Positions 1-7,656 of a stretch of DNA of 64,000 nt are shown here, piece after piece; position 1 is the stretch's first letter, and every line of letters begins with the position of its first letter. The stretch is from Erwinia sp. 198 (GTDB taxonomy: Bacteria > Pseudomonadota > Gammaproteobacteria > Enterobacterales > Enterobacteriaceae): NCBI RefSeq assembly GCF_003937915.1, contig NZ_RHUM01000012.1, positions 62,001 to 126,000 on the forward strand, written 5' to 3'. The notes under the pieces are model-generated. The model worked only from the letters and a program-made list of their open reading frames with translations. It did not search any database and was not told the origin of the DNA. The translations under genes were made by a program, and so were the position numbers.

Positions 1-2
1 TC

Positions 3-941
3 AGTACGCCGGAAACGCTGGCGCAGCTGAAAGCCATTCCGGGATTAACCTTGCGCGTTATGCCTTTCGCCCGCCTGGCTGGCGGTATTATTCATGCAAA
101 ATACCTGTTGGTGGATGGCAGGCAGAGCTTTGTCGGCAGCCAGAACTTCGACTGGCGGGCGCTGGAGCATATCCAGGAAACCGGCCTGCTGATTAACGAC
201 GCGCCTGTTGTAGCGCAAATTGCCGCCATCTTTGATCACGACTGGGCCGCGCAGCCGTTGCTGGAGGCGGGCGAAAAGGTACCCGAAACCGGTACGGATG
301 CTCTGCCTGCCGATCTTCGCGCCGGCCGTTATCTGATCGCCAGCCCGCGCGCCTGGAATCCGGCAGGTATTCCCGATTCACAGTTGGTGCTGCCGCAGCT
401 GCTTGCTTCCGCCAGAAAGCGTATTCGGGTGCAGGTAATGGAATATGCGCCGCTGTCGTTTGGCGAAAATCGCACCCGCCCCTTTTATGCCGTAATTGAC
501 AATGCGTTGCGCGCAGCAGCGGCGCGTGGCGTACAGGTTGAGCTAATGGTCGCCAACTGGAATACCAAACAGCCCGACATCGCCTGGCTGAAAAGTCTGG
601 CGCTGGTACCGGGCGTGACGATAAAAATCGTGACGATACCGGAGGCGAGCAGCGGCTTTATTCCCTATGCCCGCGTCGTGCACAGTAAGATCATGACTAT
701 CGACGGCGAGCTGGCCTGGACAGGCACCAGTAACTGGAGCGGCGGCTACTTTGATAATTCACGCAACCTGGAGCTGGTGCTGAATGACGCCGTCATGGCG
801 GCACGGCTGGATGCGCTTTATCAGCAGCTGTGGCAGAGCGGTTATGCCGCGCCGTTACGTATTGATACCGACTATCCTGCGCCCGATCCGGGCGGCCTGC
901 TGCGGAAAAATGCGTTGCGCCCGGACGCACCAGAACGCTAA
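3..941 (+). CDS. Phospholipase D-like protein, 5' end outside window
   Basis: The reading frame is open from the window edge, so the gene is partial at its 5' end; the TTG at 51 is not the start. Two HKD motifs of the phospholipase D superfamily are visible. The first begins I-H-A-K with an Asp four residues later and is followed by G-S-Q-N-F-D-W (about bases 90-150). The second is V-H-S-K-I-M-T-I-D-G followed by G-T-S-N-W-S (about 674-735). A two-HKD protein normally folds as one active site made from both motifs, acting on phosphodiesters such as phospholipids. The specific substrate and location cannot be read here because the N-terminus, where a signal peptide would be, is missing. Confidence 0.85.
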   Translation, partial: STPETLAQLKAIPGLTLRVMPFARLAGGIIHAKYLLVDGRQSFVGSQNFDWRALEHIQETGLLINDAPVVAQIAAIFDHDWAAQPLLEAGEKVPETGTDALPADLRAGRYLIASPRAWNPAGIPDSQLVLPQLLASARKRIRVQVMEYAPLSFGENRTRPFYAVIDNALRAAAARGVQVELMVANWNTKQPDIAWLKSLALVPGVTIKIVTIPEASSGFIPYARVVHSKIMTIDGELAWTGTSNWSGGYFDNSRNLELVLNDAVMAARLDALYQQLWQSGYAAPLRIDTDYPAPDPGGLLRKNALRPDAPER

Positions 942-1042
942 GCATGGGGCAACAGGAGAAACCGGTATAAAGCATCAGCAGCACTCGCTGTCGCCACAAC
1001 CCGGCCCGTAAAGGATAACCTGTCTCCAGCGGGCAGGCCCTG

Positions 1043-1219
1043 TCACCGCCAGGCAATCAGCAAAGCCAGCCCCAGAGTTGTGGGCACAATAGCGCCGAAC
1101 AGCCGGCGAAAATTTATGCGCGCTTCTTTTTTAAACTCGTGGAGGCCGCTTTTGATTTCCTGAATATCTCCCAGCATATGCCAGACATCGGTTTCCAGCC
1201 TGGTGACTCGTATCTCCAT
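1043..1219 (-). CDS. Small tail-anchored membrane protein
   Basis: This 58-residue protein starts at M-E-I-R-V-T-R-L-E. I chose that ATG because GGAGGG lies 7 bases upstream of it, whereas an upstream in-frame ATG at 1246 has no such site. Residues 1-35 are charged and heptad-like and probably form a short coiled coil. Residues 36-57 (about R-L-F-G-A-I to L-L-I-A-W) form a single membrane segment ending in W-R. The layout recalls XhlA-type hemolysin/holin-associated proteins, but I cannot assign it. It lies convergent to the phospholipase D-like gene. Function unknown. Confidence 0.6.
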   Translation of the reverse strand: MEIRVTRLETDVWHMLGDIQEIKSGLHEFKKEARINFRRLFGAIVPTTLGLALLIAWR

Positions 1220-1528
1220 CTGTTTACCCTCCATTGCGGTCTGCACGGCAAAGTTAACGCTTACGGTAATTAAGATAGCGATTTGCGGCAGCGCGATAAT
1301 CTATAGCCACATAAAAAGTGGAGAGTTTTTCTGACGGCGCAGCGGAAACACAGCGGAAAAGCATTGAGGATTCCGGCATGGCTCGCATTCGTCGTCCGAT
1401 TTTGCAGGCTGTTGCAGTATCCGTTGTGCGCTGTCCGGCAGCATTGCTGTTCCTCTTAAACAGGCGGAGCGAGGCTCAACATATTGTTGTATAGATGTTA
1501 TTCTCAGCCCGGATAAAAGGAGGAACCC
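1220..1528. other. Intergenic region, no firm gene
   Basis: These 309 bases separate the small membrane protein (leftward) from the hydrolase gene (rightward) and must carry both promoters. An AT-rich stretch with TATTGTTGTATAGATG around 1480-1497 could hold a promoter for the hydrolase. A 38-codon open frame at 1378-1494 has a possible GAGG upstream but no other support, so I do not call it. Confidence 0.4.
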
Positions 1529-2227
1529 ATGGCAATGGTTTTATTGCCGGGCGTTATGTGCGACGCCGGGCTATGGCAGGCGGTAGCGGCGGATCTGGCA
1601 CCGTTTGGCCCGCTGGTTTACGGCGATCTCGCCACTGAAAGCGAGCTTGAGACGATGGCGGCCAGCGTGCTGCGGCAGGCGCCCGAGCGTTTTACGCTGG
1701 TGGGTTTTTCAATGGGCGGTTTTGTGGCGCGCGAAGCGGTCCGCCAGGCGCCGGAGCGGGTAGAAAAGCTGATCCTGATCGCTACCTCCAGCGCGGAAGA
1801 CAGCGCGCAGCTAAAGGCTTTTAAAGCGGCCACGGCACGCTCGCTACAGTCGGCAAGCGGTGCCTTTCGCGGGCTGGGGCAGAAAAGCATTGCGCTTTCG
1901 CTCAGTAAAAAACATGCCACCGATGAACAGCTGAAAACGCAAATTTTCCAGATGAGCCTGCGAGTGGGGAAAGAGGCTTACTGTCGTCAGCTGCTGATGG
2001 CGCGCAACAGCGATAGCCATCTGCTGTCGCAAATCAGGTGCCCGACGCTGGTTATCGCCGCTGCCGAGGATCGTATGCGCACGATGCCCGAGTCGCACAC
2101 CCTGTATGAACGTATTCCGCACGCCGATTTGGAAATTATCGAGGATTCGGGCCATATGTTGCCGCTGGAACAGCCTGCCGCCCTGGCTGAAGTCATGACC
2201 CGTTGGCTACGGCGCGACGCGGTATAA
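1529..2227 (+). CDS. Alpha/beta hydrolase
   Basis: A 232-residue alpha/beta-hydrolase fold protein. The nucleophile elbow G-F-S-M-G places Ser61, the likely acid is Asp181 in A-A-E-D-R-M, and His209 lies in D-S-G-H-M-L-P. This is a complete catalytic triad in the usual order. AAAGGAGG sits just upstream of the ATG at 1529. No signal peptide is present, so the protein is probably cytoplasmic. Family members hydrolyse small esters, and the substrate cannot be told from sequence. It appears to be monocistronic: the next gene is 109 bases downstream and has its own exported-protein start. Confidence 0.85.
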   Translation: MAMVLLPGVMCDAGLWQAVAADLAPFGPLVYGDLATESELETMAASVLRQAPERFTLVGFSMGGFVAREAVRQAPERVEKLILIATSSAEDSAQLKAFKAATARSLQSASGAFRGLGQKSIALSLSKKHATDEQLKTQIFQMSLRVGKEAYCRQLLMARNSDSHLLSQIRCPTLVIAAAEDRMRTMPESHTLYERIPHADLEIIEDSGHMLPLEQPAALAEVMTRWLRRDAV

Positions 2228-2336
2228 ACATTTACCAAAAATAATGCGGAAACGGGTTCATTCAGGGCGATGAAAAGGTAAATTAACCGGCAGCGTGGAG
2301 CCGCCACGCAAAAGCGTAACGGGCAGAGATTTGTTG

Positions 2337-2768
2337 ATGAAAAAATGGATACTGGCGCTGGGTATAGCGCTACTGGCGTCGCAGGCTGGCGCGGCGGAAC
2401 AGGATCCGCAAAAGGTAAGCCAGGCTTTTTACAGCTGGTATCTTAGCGCCTTGAGCAAGGATGAAAGCCCGATCGACGAGCACGATCCGGTGTTAAATCA
2501 GTATGTCACGCCGCAGCTGCTGCAAAAGATCAACGTGCTGATTAAAAGCCCTGACGGCATGGACGACGATTTCTTTTTGCAGGATCAGGATTACAGCGAC
2601 AGCTGGGTGGATCACGTCAGCGTTAGCCGGTTTACCGTCAACGGCGAAACCGCTTCCGGCGACGTGGCGCTGGGCAAGGATCCGGAGGATCGTCAGCTGC
2701 TGCTGGTCACGATGCGCAAAGATCGCGACGGCTGGAAAATTGATGATGTGGCAAAGGAAAATCGCTAA
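2337..2768 (+). CDS. Exported DUF3828 family protein
   Basis: I place the start at the ATG at 2337, giving 143 residues. From there the protein opens with a classic signal peptide (M-K-K-W-I-L-A-L-G-I-A-L-L-A-S-Q-A-G-A, cleavage before A-E-Q); the upstream in-frame extension from 2295 would bury it. The mature part, with A-F-Y-S-W-Y-L near its start and a D-D-F-F-L-Q-D-Q-D-Y core, matches the DUF3828 fold, a cystatin/NTF2-like small domain found in periplasmic proteins and in lipoproteins such as YbjP. There is no lipobox cysteine, so it should be soluble in the periplasm. Function unknown. Confidence 0.75.
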   Translation: MKKWILALGIALLASQAGAAEQDPQKVSQAFYSWYLSALSKDESPIDEHDPVLNQYVTPQLLQKINVLIKSPDGMDDDFFLQDQDYSDSWVDHVSVSRFTVNGETASGDVALGKDPEDRQLLLVTMRKDRDGWKIDDVAKENR

Positions 2769-2812
2769 GGTGAACCGCCCGCGGGCCGGTACGGTCACCT
2801 GGGGCACGCGGA

Positions 2813-3748
2813 TCAGCGGATATGCGCGGTGAACTGCTCTGCAAGAGCGTCCAGCAGTTCGTAACGTTTCCGGTATTCCGACCGTTTCTTGCTGGCTATC
2901 TCCTCCAGCGGCTTACGCGCAAAAGTCACAGGCACGCGACAGAGCTTCGACGACAGCGGAACAGCGTTAAGCGTCTGCCAGAACTCGTCGTAGCTGGCAT
3001 GAAACAGACTTTTCTTTTTCAGGCGATAGCGCCAGCTGCGGAAAATATGGCCGGTGTCGCTGACGGCCAGAATTTGCGTCATCCCCGTTGCCTTACAGAA
3101 CAGCGCCAGGGTTTCCATCAGCAGGCGTTTCGGAAATAAACCATAGCAGGCCCTGGTCGCCGAACGGATCAGCTCGTGCGGCGTATCGCGATGCGCGCCC
3201 TGAATACCGCCGATTATCACTACCTTTTCACCTTGCTGTGCGGTTATGGCAAAGGTCACTATCGCCAGCTTGATCCCGTCCTGGCTGAAAAACAGATTAA
3301 CCTCGCCTTCTCTTTCACAGCGTCCGGTACAGGCCATGGTAATGGAAAAGCTTTCGCCGCCTTTGCCTGCAAAACGCAGCAGCTCCGCCCCTTGTTGGCT
3401 AAGCAGCGCCTGACGAAAGACCGAGTAAGGCAGGTCTCTGGCGAATCGGTAGTGCGTGATAATCGCCCCGGCCCGGTCGGCCACCGGCATACCGCTATAC
3501 AGGTAGGGTCGATGGATCTTGCTCGGCAGCGTATGCTGGACGGCCAGCATTTCACGCATTACCGGCTCATGAATAATCGCATCGGCCAGTTTCAGGGTCT
3601 GCCGCGGACAGGCGAGCGAGCGAAACAGATACTTGAGGCGATATTCCCGGTCATGCCACAGTTTGCCCGGTTTCAGCCTGCCCGTAACCAGCGACAGAAA
3701 AAAGGTCAGGCTGCTCTCCTGACCTGACGTAAATGTGATATCGGACAT
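2813..3748 (-). CDS. VirK/YbjX family protein (DUF535)
   Basis: A 311-residue protein of the DUF535 family, which includes Shigella/Salmonella VirK and E. coli YbjX. Recognisable parts are the N-terminal L-W-H-D-R-E-Y-R-L-K-Y region, H-Y-R-F near residue 100, and the C-terminal R-K-R-Y-E-L-L-D-A. Family members are cytoplasmic or membrane-associated and have been linked to PhoP-controlled envelope and virulence functions; their biochemistry is not settled. The gene is divergent from the AraC regulator at 3980. The intervening region carries a PhoP-box-like sequence and an inverted repeat (listed separately). Confidence 0.85.
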   Translation of the reverse strand: MSDITFTSGQESSLTFFLSLVTGRLKPGKLWHDREYRLKYLFRSLACPRQTLKLADAIIHEPVMREMLAVQHTLPSKIHRPYLYSGMPVADRAGAIITHYRFARDLPYSVFRQALLSQQGAELLRFAGKGGESFSITMACTGRCEREGEVNLFFSQDGIKLAIVTFAITAQQGEKVVIIGGIQGAHRDTPHELIRSATRACYGLFPKRLLMETLALFCKATGMTQILAVSDTGHIFRSWRYRLKKKSLFHASYDEFWQTLNAVPLSSKLCRVPVTFARKPLEEIASKKRSEYRKRYELLDALAEQFTAHIR

Positions 3749-3792
3749 CTTCGGCGTTCCAGTGGAAAAAACTCAGTTGAACACCGGCAACT

Positions 3793-3813
3793 TCAACATT
3801 GAGTAAATGTTGA
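3793..3813. promoter_or_regulatory. Inverted repeat upstream of the VirK-like gene
   Basis: TCAACATT (3793-3800) is separated by five bases from its exact reverse complement AATGTTGA (3806-3813). The pair sits 45 bases upstream of the VirK/YbjX start, where an operator would be expected. The binding protein is unknown; the adjacent AraC-type regulator is one possibility. Confidence 0.4.
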
Positions 3814-3839
3814 TTTACAAGTTAAGAGCATTGCCTGTC

Positions 3840-3856
3840 GGTTGAATGATTGTTTA
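3840..3856 (+). promoter_or_regulatory. PhoP-box-like direct repeat
   Basis: GGTTGA, five bases, then TGTTTA. The PhoP box is a direct repeat of (T/G)GTTTA with a 5-base spacer. The left half matches 5 of 6 positions and the right half all 6. It lies between a VirK/YbjX-type gene, whose Salmonella relative is PhoP-controlled, and an AraC regulator. Its orientation points toward the AraC gene. A single match in an AT-rich region can occur by chance. Confidence 0.35.
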
Positions 3857-3979
3857 ATTTATTAATCACTTATGCCAAATTGATTGCATAAAACGAGCAA
3901 ATTAAAAATGACGTTGCTGATGACGTTATACTTTTGTTTTCAGCAGTAGAGATCCTCGCTTAATTTTCCGGAGGCTTGC

Positions 3980-4804
3980 TTGCAGGGTGTACCCGCGCAG
4001 TTTAATGATGAAAAAGATCGCGCCCGCTTTTGCCAGCTTGCCGGGCTGACGGGCGTGGAGCTTTATCAGGCGCATATTTCGCGCTACGCCTTTGAGCCGC
4101 ACACGCATGAGGCATTCGGCATCGGTACGATAGACGCAGGCGCGGAGCGTTTTCGCTATCGCGGCGCTGTGCATATGGCGCCCGCGCAATCGCTGGTGTT
4201 AATGAATCCGGACGAGCTGCATACCGGCGAATCGGCCAGCGAAGAAGGGTGGCAGTATCGTATGCTCTATCTCGATCCGCTGCGGCTGGCCGCCATAACG
4301 GGCGAGCAGGGCTGGTGGTTTACCGAGGCAGTGCGCTTCGATCCGCCACGAGCGGCCCGGCTTTCCGCGCTGTTGGCTATGCTCTGGCAGGTGCGGGATC
4401 CGCTGGCGAGAGACGGCATTTTACTGACCGCGATCGATCTTTTACGTCCCTGCGCCCGGATTGGCGATAAGGCGGCAGCCGCGCCCCGGCACCGCTTCGA
4501 CCTCATAAAAGAGTATTTACGCGACAACCTTGCTGACAGTATTACCCTGAACGAGCTGGCGGCGCTGGTCTCGCTCAGCCCCTGGCATTTTCAACGACAG
4601 TTTAAGGCGCAGTATCACGTTACGCCCCATCAGATGCTGATGGCGTTTCGCCTGTGGCGCGCAAAAGAGCTGCTGGCCTCGGGCCGCCCGGCCGCTGACG
4701 TTGCGCTGGCGGTAGGCCTGACCGATCAGGCTCATCTGACCCGCAGTTTCGCTAACCGCTACGGCACTACCCCGGTGCGCTATCAGAAGCAGATAAGAGG
4801 CTAA
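3980..4804 (+). CDS. AraC family transcriptional regulator
   Basis: This 274-residue regulator uses a TTG start preceded by GGAGG five bases away. Residues of about 20-100 form an AraC-type cupin sensing domain (H-T-H-E-A-F-G-I-G-T-I-D-A-G). Residues of about 170-270 form the paired helix-turn-helix domain (L-N-E-L-A-A-L-V-S-L-S-P-W-H-F-Q-R-Q-F-K and G-L-T-D-Q-A-H-L-T-R-S-F), ending in the usual T-P-x-x-Y motif. An EamA exporter starts 77 bases downstream on the same strand. Cupin-AraC proteins next to EamA transporters often control them, so a small-molecule efflux switch is a reasonable inference. Confidence 0.85.
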   Translation: MQGVPAQFNDEKDRARFCQLAGLTGVELYQAHISRYAFEPHTHEAFGIGTIDAGAERFRYRGAVHMAPAQSLVLMNPDELHTGESASEEGWQYRMLYLDPLRLAAITGEQGWWFTEAVRFDPPRAARLSALLAMLWQVRDPLARDGILLTAIDLLRPCARIGDKAAAAPRHRFDLIKEYLRDNLADSITLNELAALVSLSPWHFQRQFKAQYHVTPHQMLMAFRLWRAKELLASGRPAADVALAVGLTDQAHLTRSFANRYGTTPVRYQKQIRG

Positions 4805-4881
4805 GCGCAATCTGCTACAATCTTTTCCCCTGACGGCGCGTCAGAATAGCGTTTTCGCTTTAATTAACGGGATCGCTGTTT

Positions 4882-5841
4882 ATGTTTGCTGGTGTCATTT
4901 TTGCCCTGAGCGCGGGACTGATGTGGGGACTTATTTTCGTCGTGCCTCTGCTGGTGCCGGATTATCCGGGCGCGCTACAGTCGGTAGGCCGCTATGTGGC
5001 TTTCGGCCTGATTGCTCTTCCGCTGGCGTGGCAGGATCGACGCCGGTTGCGTCAGCTGTCGCGCGACGACTGGAGAGAAGCACTCAAACTGGCGCTGGTC
5101 GGTAACCTTCTTTATTACACCTTTTTAGCCAGCGCTATTCAGCGTACCGGCGCACCTGTTTCCAGTATGATTATCGGCACGTTGCCGGTAGTTATTTCCG
5201 TCAGCGCTAACCTGTTTTATGGGCACCATGAAGGGCGGCTGCCGTGGCGAAAGCTGATGCCGGTACTGCTACTGATCGCGCTGGGATTAGGCTGCGTTAA
5301 CGTTGCGGAATGGCAGGACAGCGCTCAGCATGGCGATCTGCCACGCTACCTGAGTGGTGTAGGGCTGGCGGTAATGGCAATGATTTGCTGGACATGGTAT
5401 CCGCTACGTAACGCGCGCTGGTTACGCGCGCATCCGCAGAGAAGCGCGACGACCTGGGCGACGGCGCAGGGCATAGCCACGCTGCCGCTGGCGCTGGTGG
5501 GCTATCTGCTGGTGAGCATCCAGCTGCACGTTACCCGTCCCGACTTTTCGCTGCCTTTTGGTCCTCATCCCGCTCTTTTTATCGCCTTAACGATCGCGCT
5601 GGGCCTGCTCTGCTCCTGGCTGGGCGCTTTGTGTTGGAACGAAGCCAGCCAGCGTTTACCCACCGTATTGGTTGGCCCACTGATTGTTTTTGAAACGCTG
5701 GCGGCATTGGCTTACACCTTTTTATTAAGGCAGGGCTGGCCTTCGGCAGTCACGATCTGCGGCATTTTGGCCCTGATAGTGGGCGTAGTGCTGGTGACGC
5801 GTATCAAACCTGAACCGGTTAAAAAATCCGTCTTTTCTTAA
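4882..5841 (+). CDS. EamA/DMT family transporter
   Basis: A 319-residue inner-membrane protein with about ten hydrophobic segments arranged as two five-helix halves, typical of the drug/metabolite transporter superfamily. The start F-A-L-S-A-G-L-M-W-G-L-I-F and the late G-P-L-I-V-F-E-T-L-A-A-L-A-Y-T-F-L motif support EamA. These proteins usually export amino acids or other metabolites; the substrate here is unknown. It follows the AraC regulator on the same strand and is closed by an intrinsic terminator about 50 bases downstream. Confidence 0.85.
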   Translation: MFAGVIFALSAGLMWGLIFVVPLLVPDYPGALQSVGRYVAFGLIALPLAWQDRRRLRQLSRDDWREALKLALVGNLLYYTFLASAIQRTGAPVSSMIIGTLPVVISVSANLFYGHHEGRLPWRKLMPVLLLIALGLGCVNVAEWQDSAQHGDLPRYLSGVGLAVMAMICWTWYPLRNARWLRAHPQRSATTWATAQGIATLPLALVGYLLVSIQLHVTRPDFSLPFGPHPALFIALTIALGLLCSWLGALCWNEASQRLPTVLVGPLIVFETLAALAYTFLLRQGWPSAVTICGILALIVGVVLVTRIKPEPVKKSVFS

Positions 5842-5893
5842 GAGACTGGCCAAAAAGGGCACGTTGGTTGGCGGGTTATTTTGATTAAGGTAA

Positions 5894-5922
5894 AAAAAAG
5901 AGCGATTTTTGTGCTCTTTTTT
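5894..5922 (+). terminator. Intrinsic terminator after the EamA gene
   Basis: An A-rich arm ending in AGAGC (5894-5903) pairs with GCTCT followed by a T run (5913-5922) across a 9-base loop. The symmetrical A/T flanks mean it could work in both directions. Confidence 0.75.
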
Positions 5923-5963
5923 ATTGCCGCTGGCAGCAATTTCCGGAAATTTTTAGCTCTATG

Positions 5964-5979
5964 TGTGATTTTTATCACG
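5964..5979. promoter_or_regulatory. CRP-type binding site
   Basis: TGTGA, six bases, TCACG. This matches the cAMP-CRP consensus TGTGA-N6-TCACA at 9 of 10 defined bases, with favourable A/T flanks. No recognisable gene follows within 700 bases on the + strand, and on the - strand it lies behind the EamA terminator. The target is therefore unclear. Confidence 0.55.
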
Positions 5980-6483
5980 TTTTTTTTCGATGCGGCGAAG
6001 AAAAAAAGCGGTTTCCCTCAAACAACGCTATGACACAGCGACCGATTGTTCCGCTATAAGAATAATCGCTAATCGGATTTCGTTATTTTCAAATACAGTC
6101 AACGCTTACTACACATTCAATATTTCTTCTTTTTTGAGACTGTTTTAGCGACAACAAACCATTTTTAACTCAAATTTTAATGAGCAGCGGCGGATGAAAA
6201 GACAAAGCCCGGTAGATTGATACATTAATAAATCACAGAAAAAGATTAGCTTTTCACATCAAAGCCGGTCGTAAAGGTTGTTAATGTTAAGTTGTGTTGC
6301 ATTATCATTGGTCTTGAACGCAGCGTGGCGAAGCGGGAGGGGCAGTGGCGGCGGGCTTTTCGCGAAAAACGACGCTCAGCGAACCGCAGGAAACAGTGAG
6401 AAATGTAAACCATTCGTAAACCGAGAAGTATTACCATTACTGAAGCTGACACGGGATTTTCGGGCTGATTTGTAAGAAGGTTT

Positions 6484-6543
6484 TATGTCAGAATTGGCGC
6501 ATTTATCGTTGACCCAAAAGATAAATGCGCTGTTAACTGTATG
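6484..6543 (+). CDS. Possible 19-residue small ORF over a hairpin
   Basis: An ATG at 6484 is preceded by AAGAAGG five bases upstream and opens a 19-codon frame reading M-S-E-L-A-H-L-S-L-T-Q-K. A perfect 11-base-pair inverted repeat (6497-6507 with 6520-6530, 12-base loop) lies inside it. It could be a leader peptide or a structured RNA, or a chance frame. Support comes only from the ribosome-binding site and the hairpin. Confidence 0.2.
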
Positions 6544-6719
6544 AAAGTAATGTAATTTTTCTGGTGACGATCAATTGTGGTGGCCTGGCGAGGCGGGTTT
6601 ATAGGAATAAACTCATCACCGAATCAGGTCGCCATAAAAAGGAACGGTACTTTTTAATTAAAGATCGGAATATTTTAATTTGGTCCTGAACAGTAAAAAA
6701 ATTGCGCGCTGCGTCGCAA

Positions 6720-7115
6720 TTATTGGTTCTCGCAGTTGTAAGGATAATGATAAACGCTGCGGCTAATATCCAACAAGCGGCAGCTCCGGCGCGTGCCGAT
6801 ATCAAAAGTGTCCTGAAGAAAATTAACCGCCTGACGCTTATCATTGGTAGTAAAGAAGTTTTTCAGTACGCTCTGTAGCATTTCTTTATCAGAAGAGAGC
6901 ATCTGGAGTTCGCGTTCCATACTGTGTACGCGCTCCTCTAACTCTTTGATTTTTCTTCCTTCTTCAGAGAATAATCCGGCGTATTTCTTTTTCCAGCTGT
7001 AGAATGTGGCCTCAGAAATCCCCAGTTCTTCACAAATCTCCTTAACCTTTACGCCGCATTCAGATGCTTTAATGGCACTGGTGATTTGCTCTTCTGTATA
7101 TCGTGACTTTCTCAT
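6720..7115 (-). pseudogene. IS3-family transposase remnant (OrfA fused to start of OrfB)
   Basis: The 131-residue frame begins M-R-K-S-R-Y-T-E-E-Q-I, the typical OrfA start of IS3-family elements. A helix-turn-helix follows (E-L-G-I-S-E-A-T-F-Y-S-W-K-K-K-Y) and then a leucine-zipper-like coiled coil (about residues 50-85). It continues without the usual frameshift into an OrfB-like N-terminus (R-R-S-C-R-L-L-D-I-S-R-S-V-Y-H-Y). It then stops: the whole DDE catalytic domain is absent, so it cannot transpose. I could not find matching terminal inverted repeats. It sits just upstream of the flippase/ATP-grasp locus and marks past insertion there. Confidence 0.8.
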
Positions 7116-7656
7116 GGATGCTATTACCTTTCTTAACTATAAAGTGATGAGAATGGCTGCACTAAAGAATGGATCTAATTTATCCATTAATCAGGACAGC
7201 GACGTTAAGTTCGCGATTTGAATTGCAGGCTTTAAGTTAAGGGATTATGAATAAATATCATCATGGGATTTCTCCTATTTTATTTGCAAAGCACCTGGTT
7301 AGCTTTCGATAAAGCGCTTTTTGTTATAAATTCGATTCATGCCAGCAGCAAGGCCAGTTGGTAATTCAGAATGATCCAGCATGCGGAAGAAAAAAACTGT
7401 GCCAGGATATTCTCCAGCGTTGTTCGTGCTGAGGTACATTGCTAACCAGTATCAAGTCCAGGAAGAATCAGACGGTTCGTTAAAAAAACGATCTGATAAA
7501 ATAAAATCTTTTAAATAAGAACGGTGCGCTATCGCCCGTAAAATAATATTCCGGACGCTTATTTTTGCCGGGCCCAGGCCAGGTTTACTTTCTCTGTGAT
7601 AGACAAGGATGTACTGACTTTCGTTATAAGTTATTAGTTTTACGAAGGAAGCTTCA
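7116..7656. other. AT-rich region upstream of the flippase
   Basis: About 540 bases without a supportable gene between the transposase remnant (leftward) and the flippase (rightward). I looked for the JUMPstart/ops element that precedes many enterobacterial polysaccharide clusters and do not see it. The promoter for the flippase operon should lie here but I cannot point to it with confidence. Confidence 0.5.

Larger units (their letters stand above)
5923..6719. other. AT-rich gene-poor region
   Basis: Nearly 800 bases with no convincing gene. It contains a CRP-type palindrome (5964-5979), a perfect 11-base-pair hairpin (6497-6530) overlapping a 19-codon open frame with a ribosome-binding site, and long A/T runs. 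It leads into the transposase remnant. The composition differs clearly from the flanking genes and suggests acquired or decayed DNA. Confidence 0.6.

Noticed and set aside
1378-1494. A 38-codon frame upstream of the alpha/beta hydrolase
   Set aside because: Only a marginal GAGG supports it; the composition is not protein-like and no terminator or homologue is evident.
2295-2336. An upstream extension of the DUF3828 gene
   Set aside because: It would place 14 polar residues before a textbook signal peptide; the ATG at 2337 is the better start.
7116-7656. A JUMPstart/ops element before the flippase
   Set aside because: The core motif is not present on either strand.
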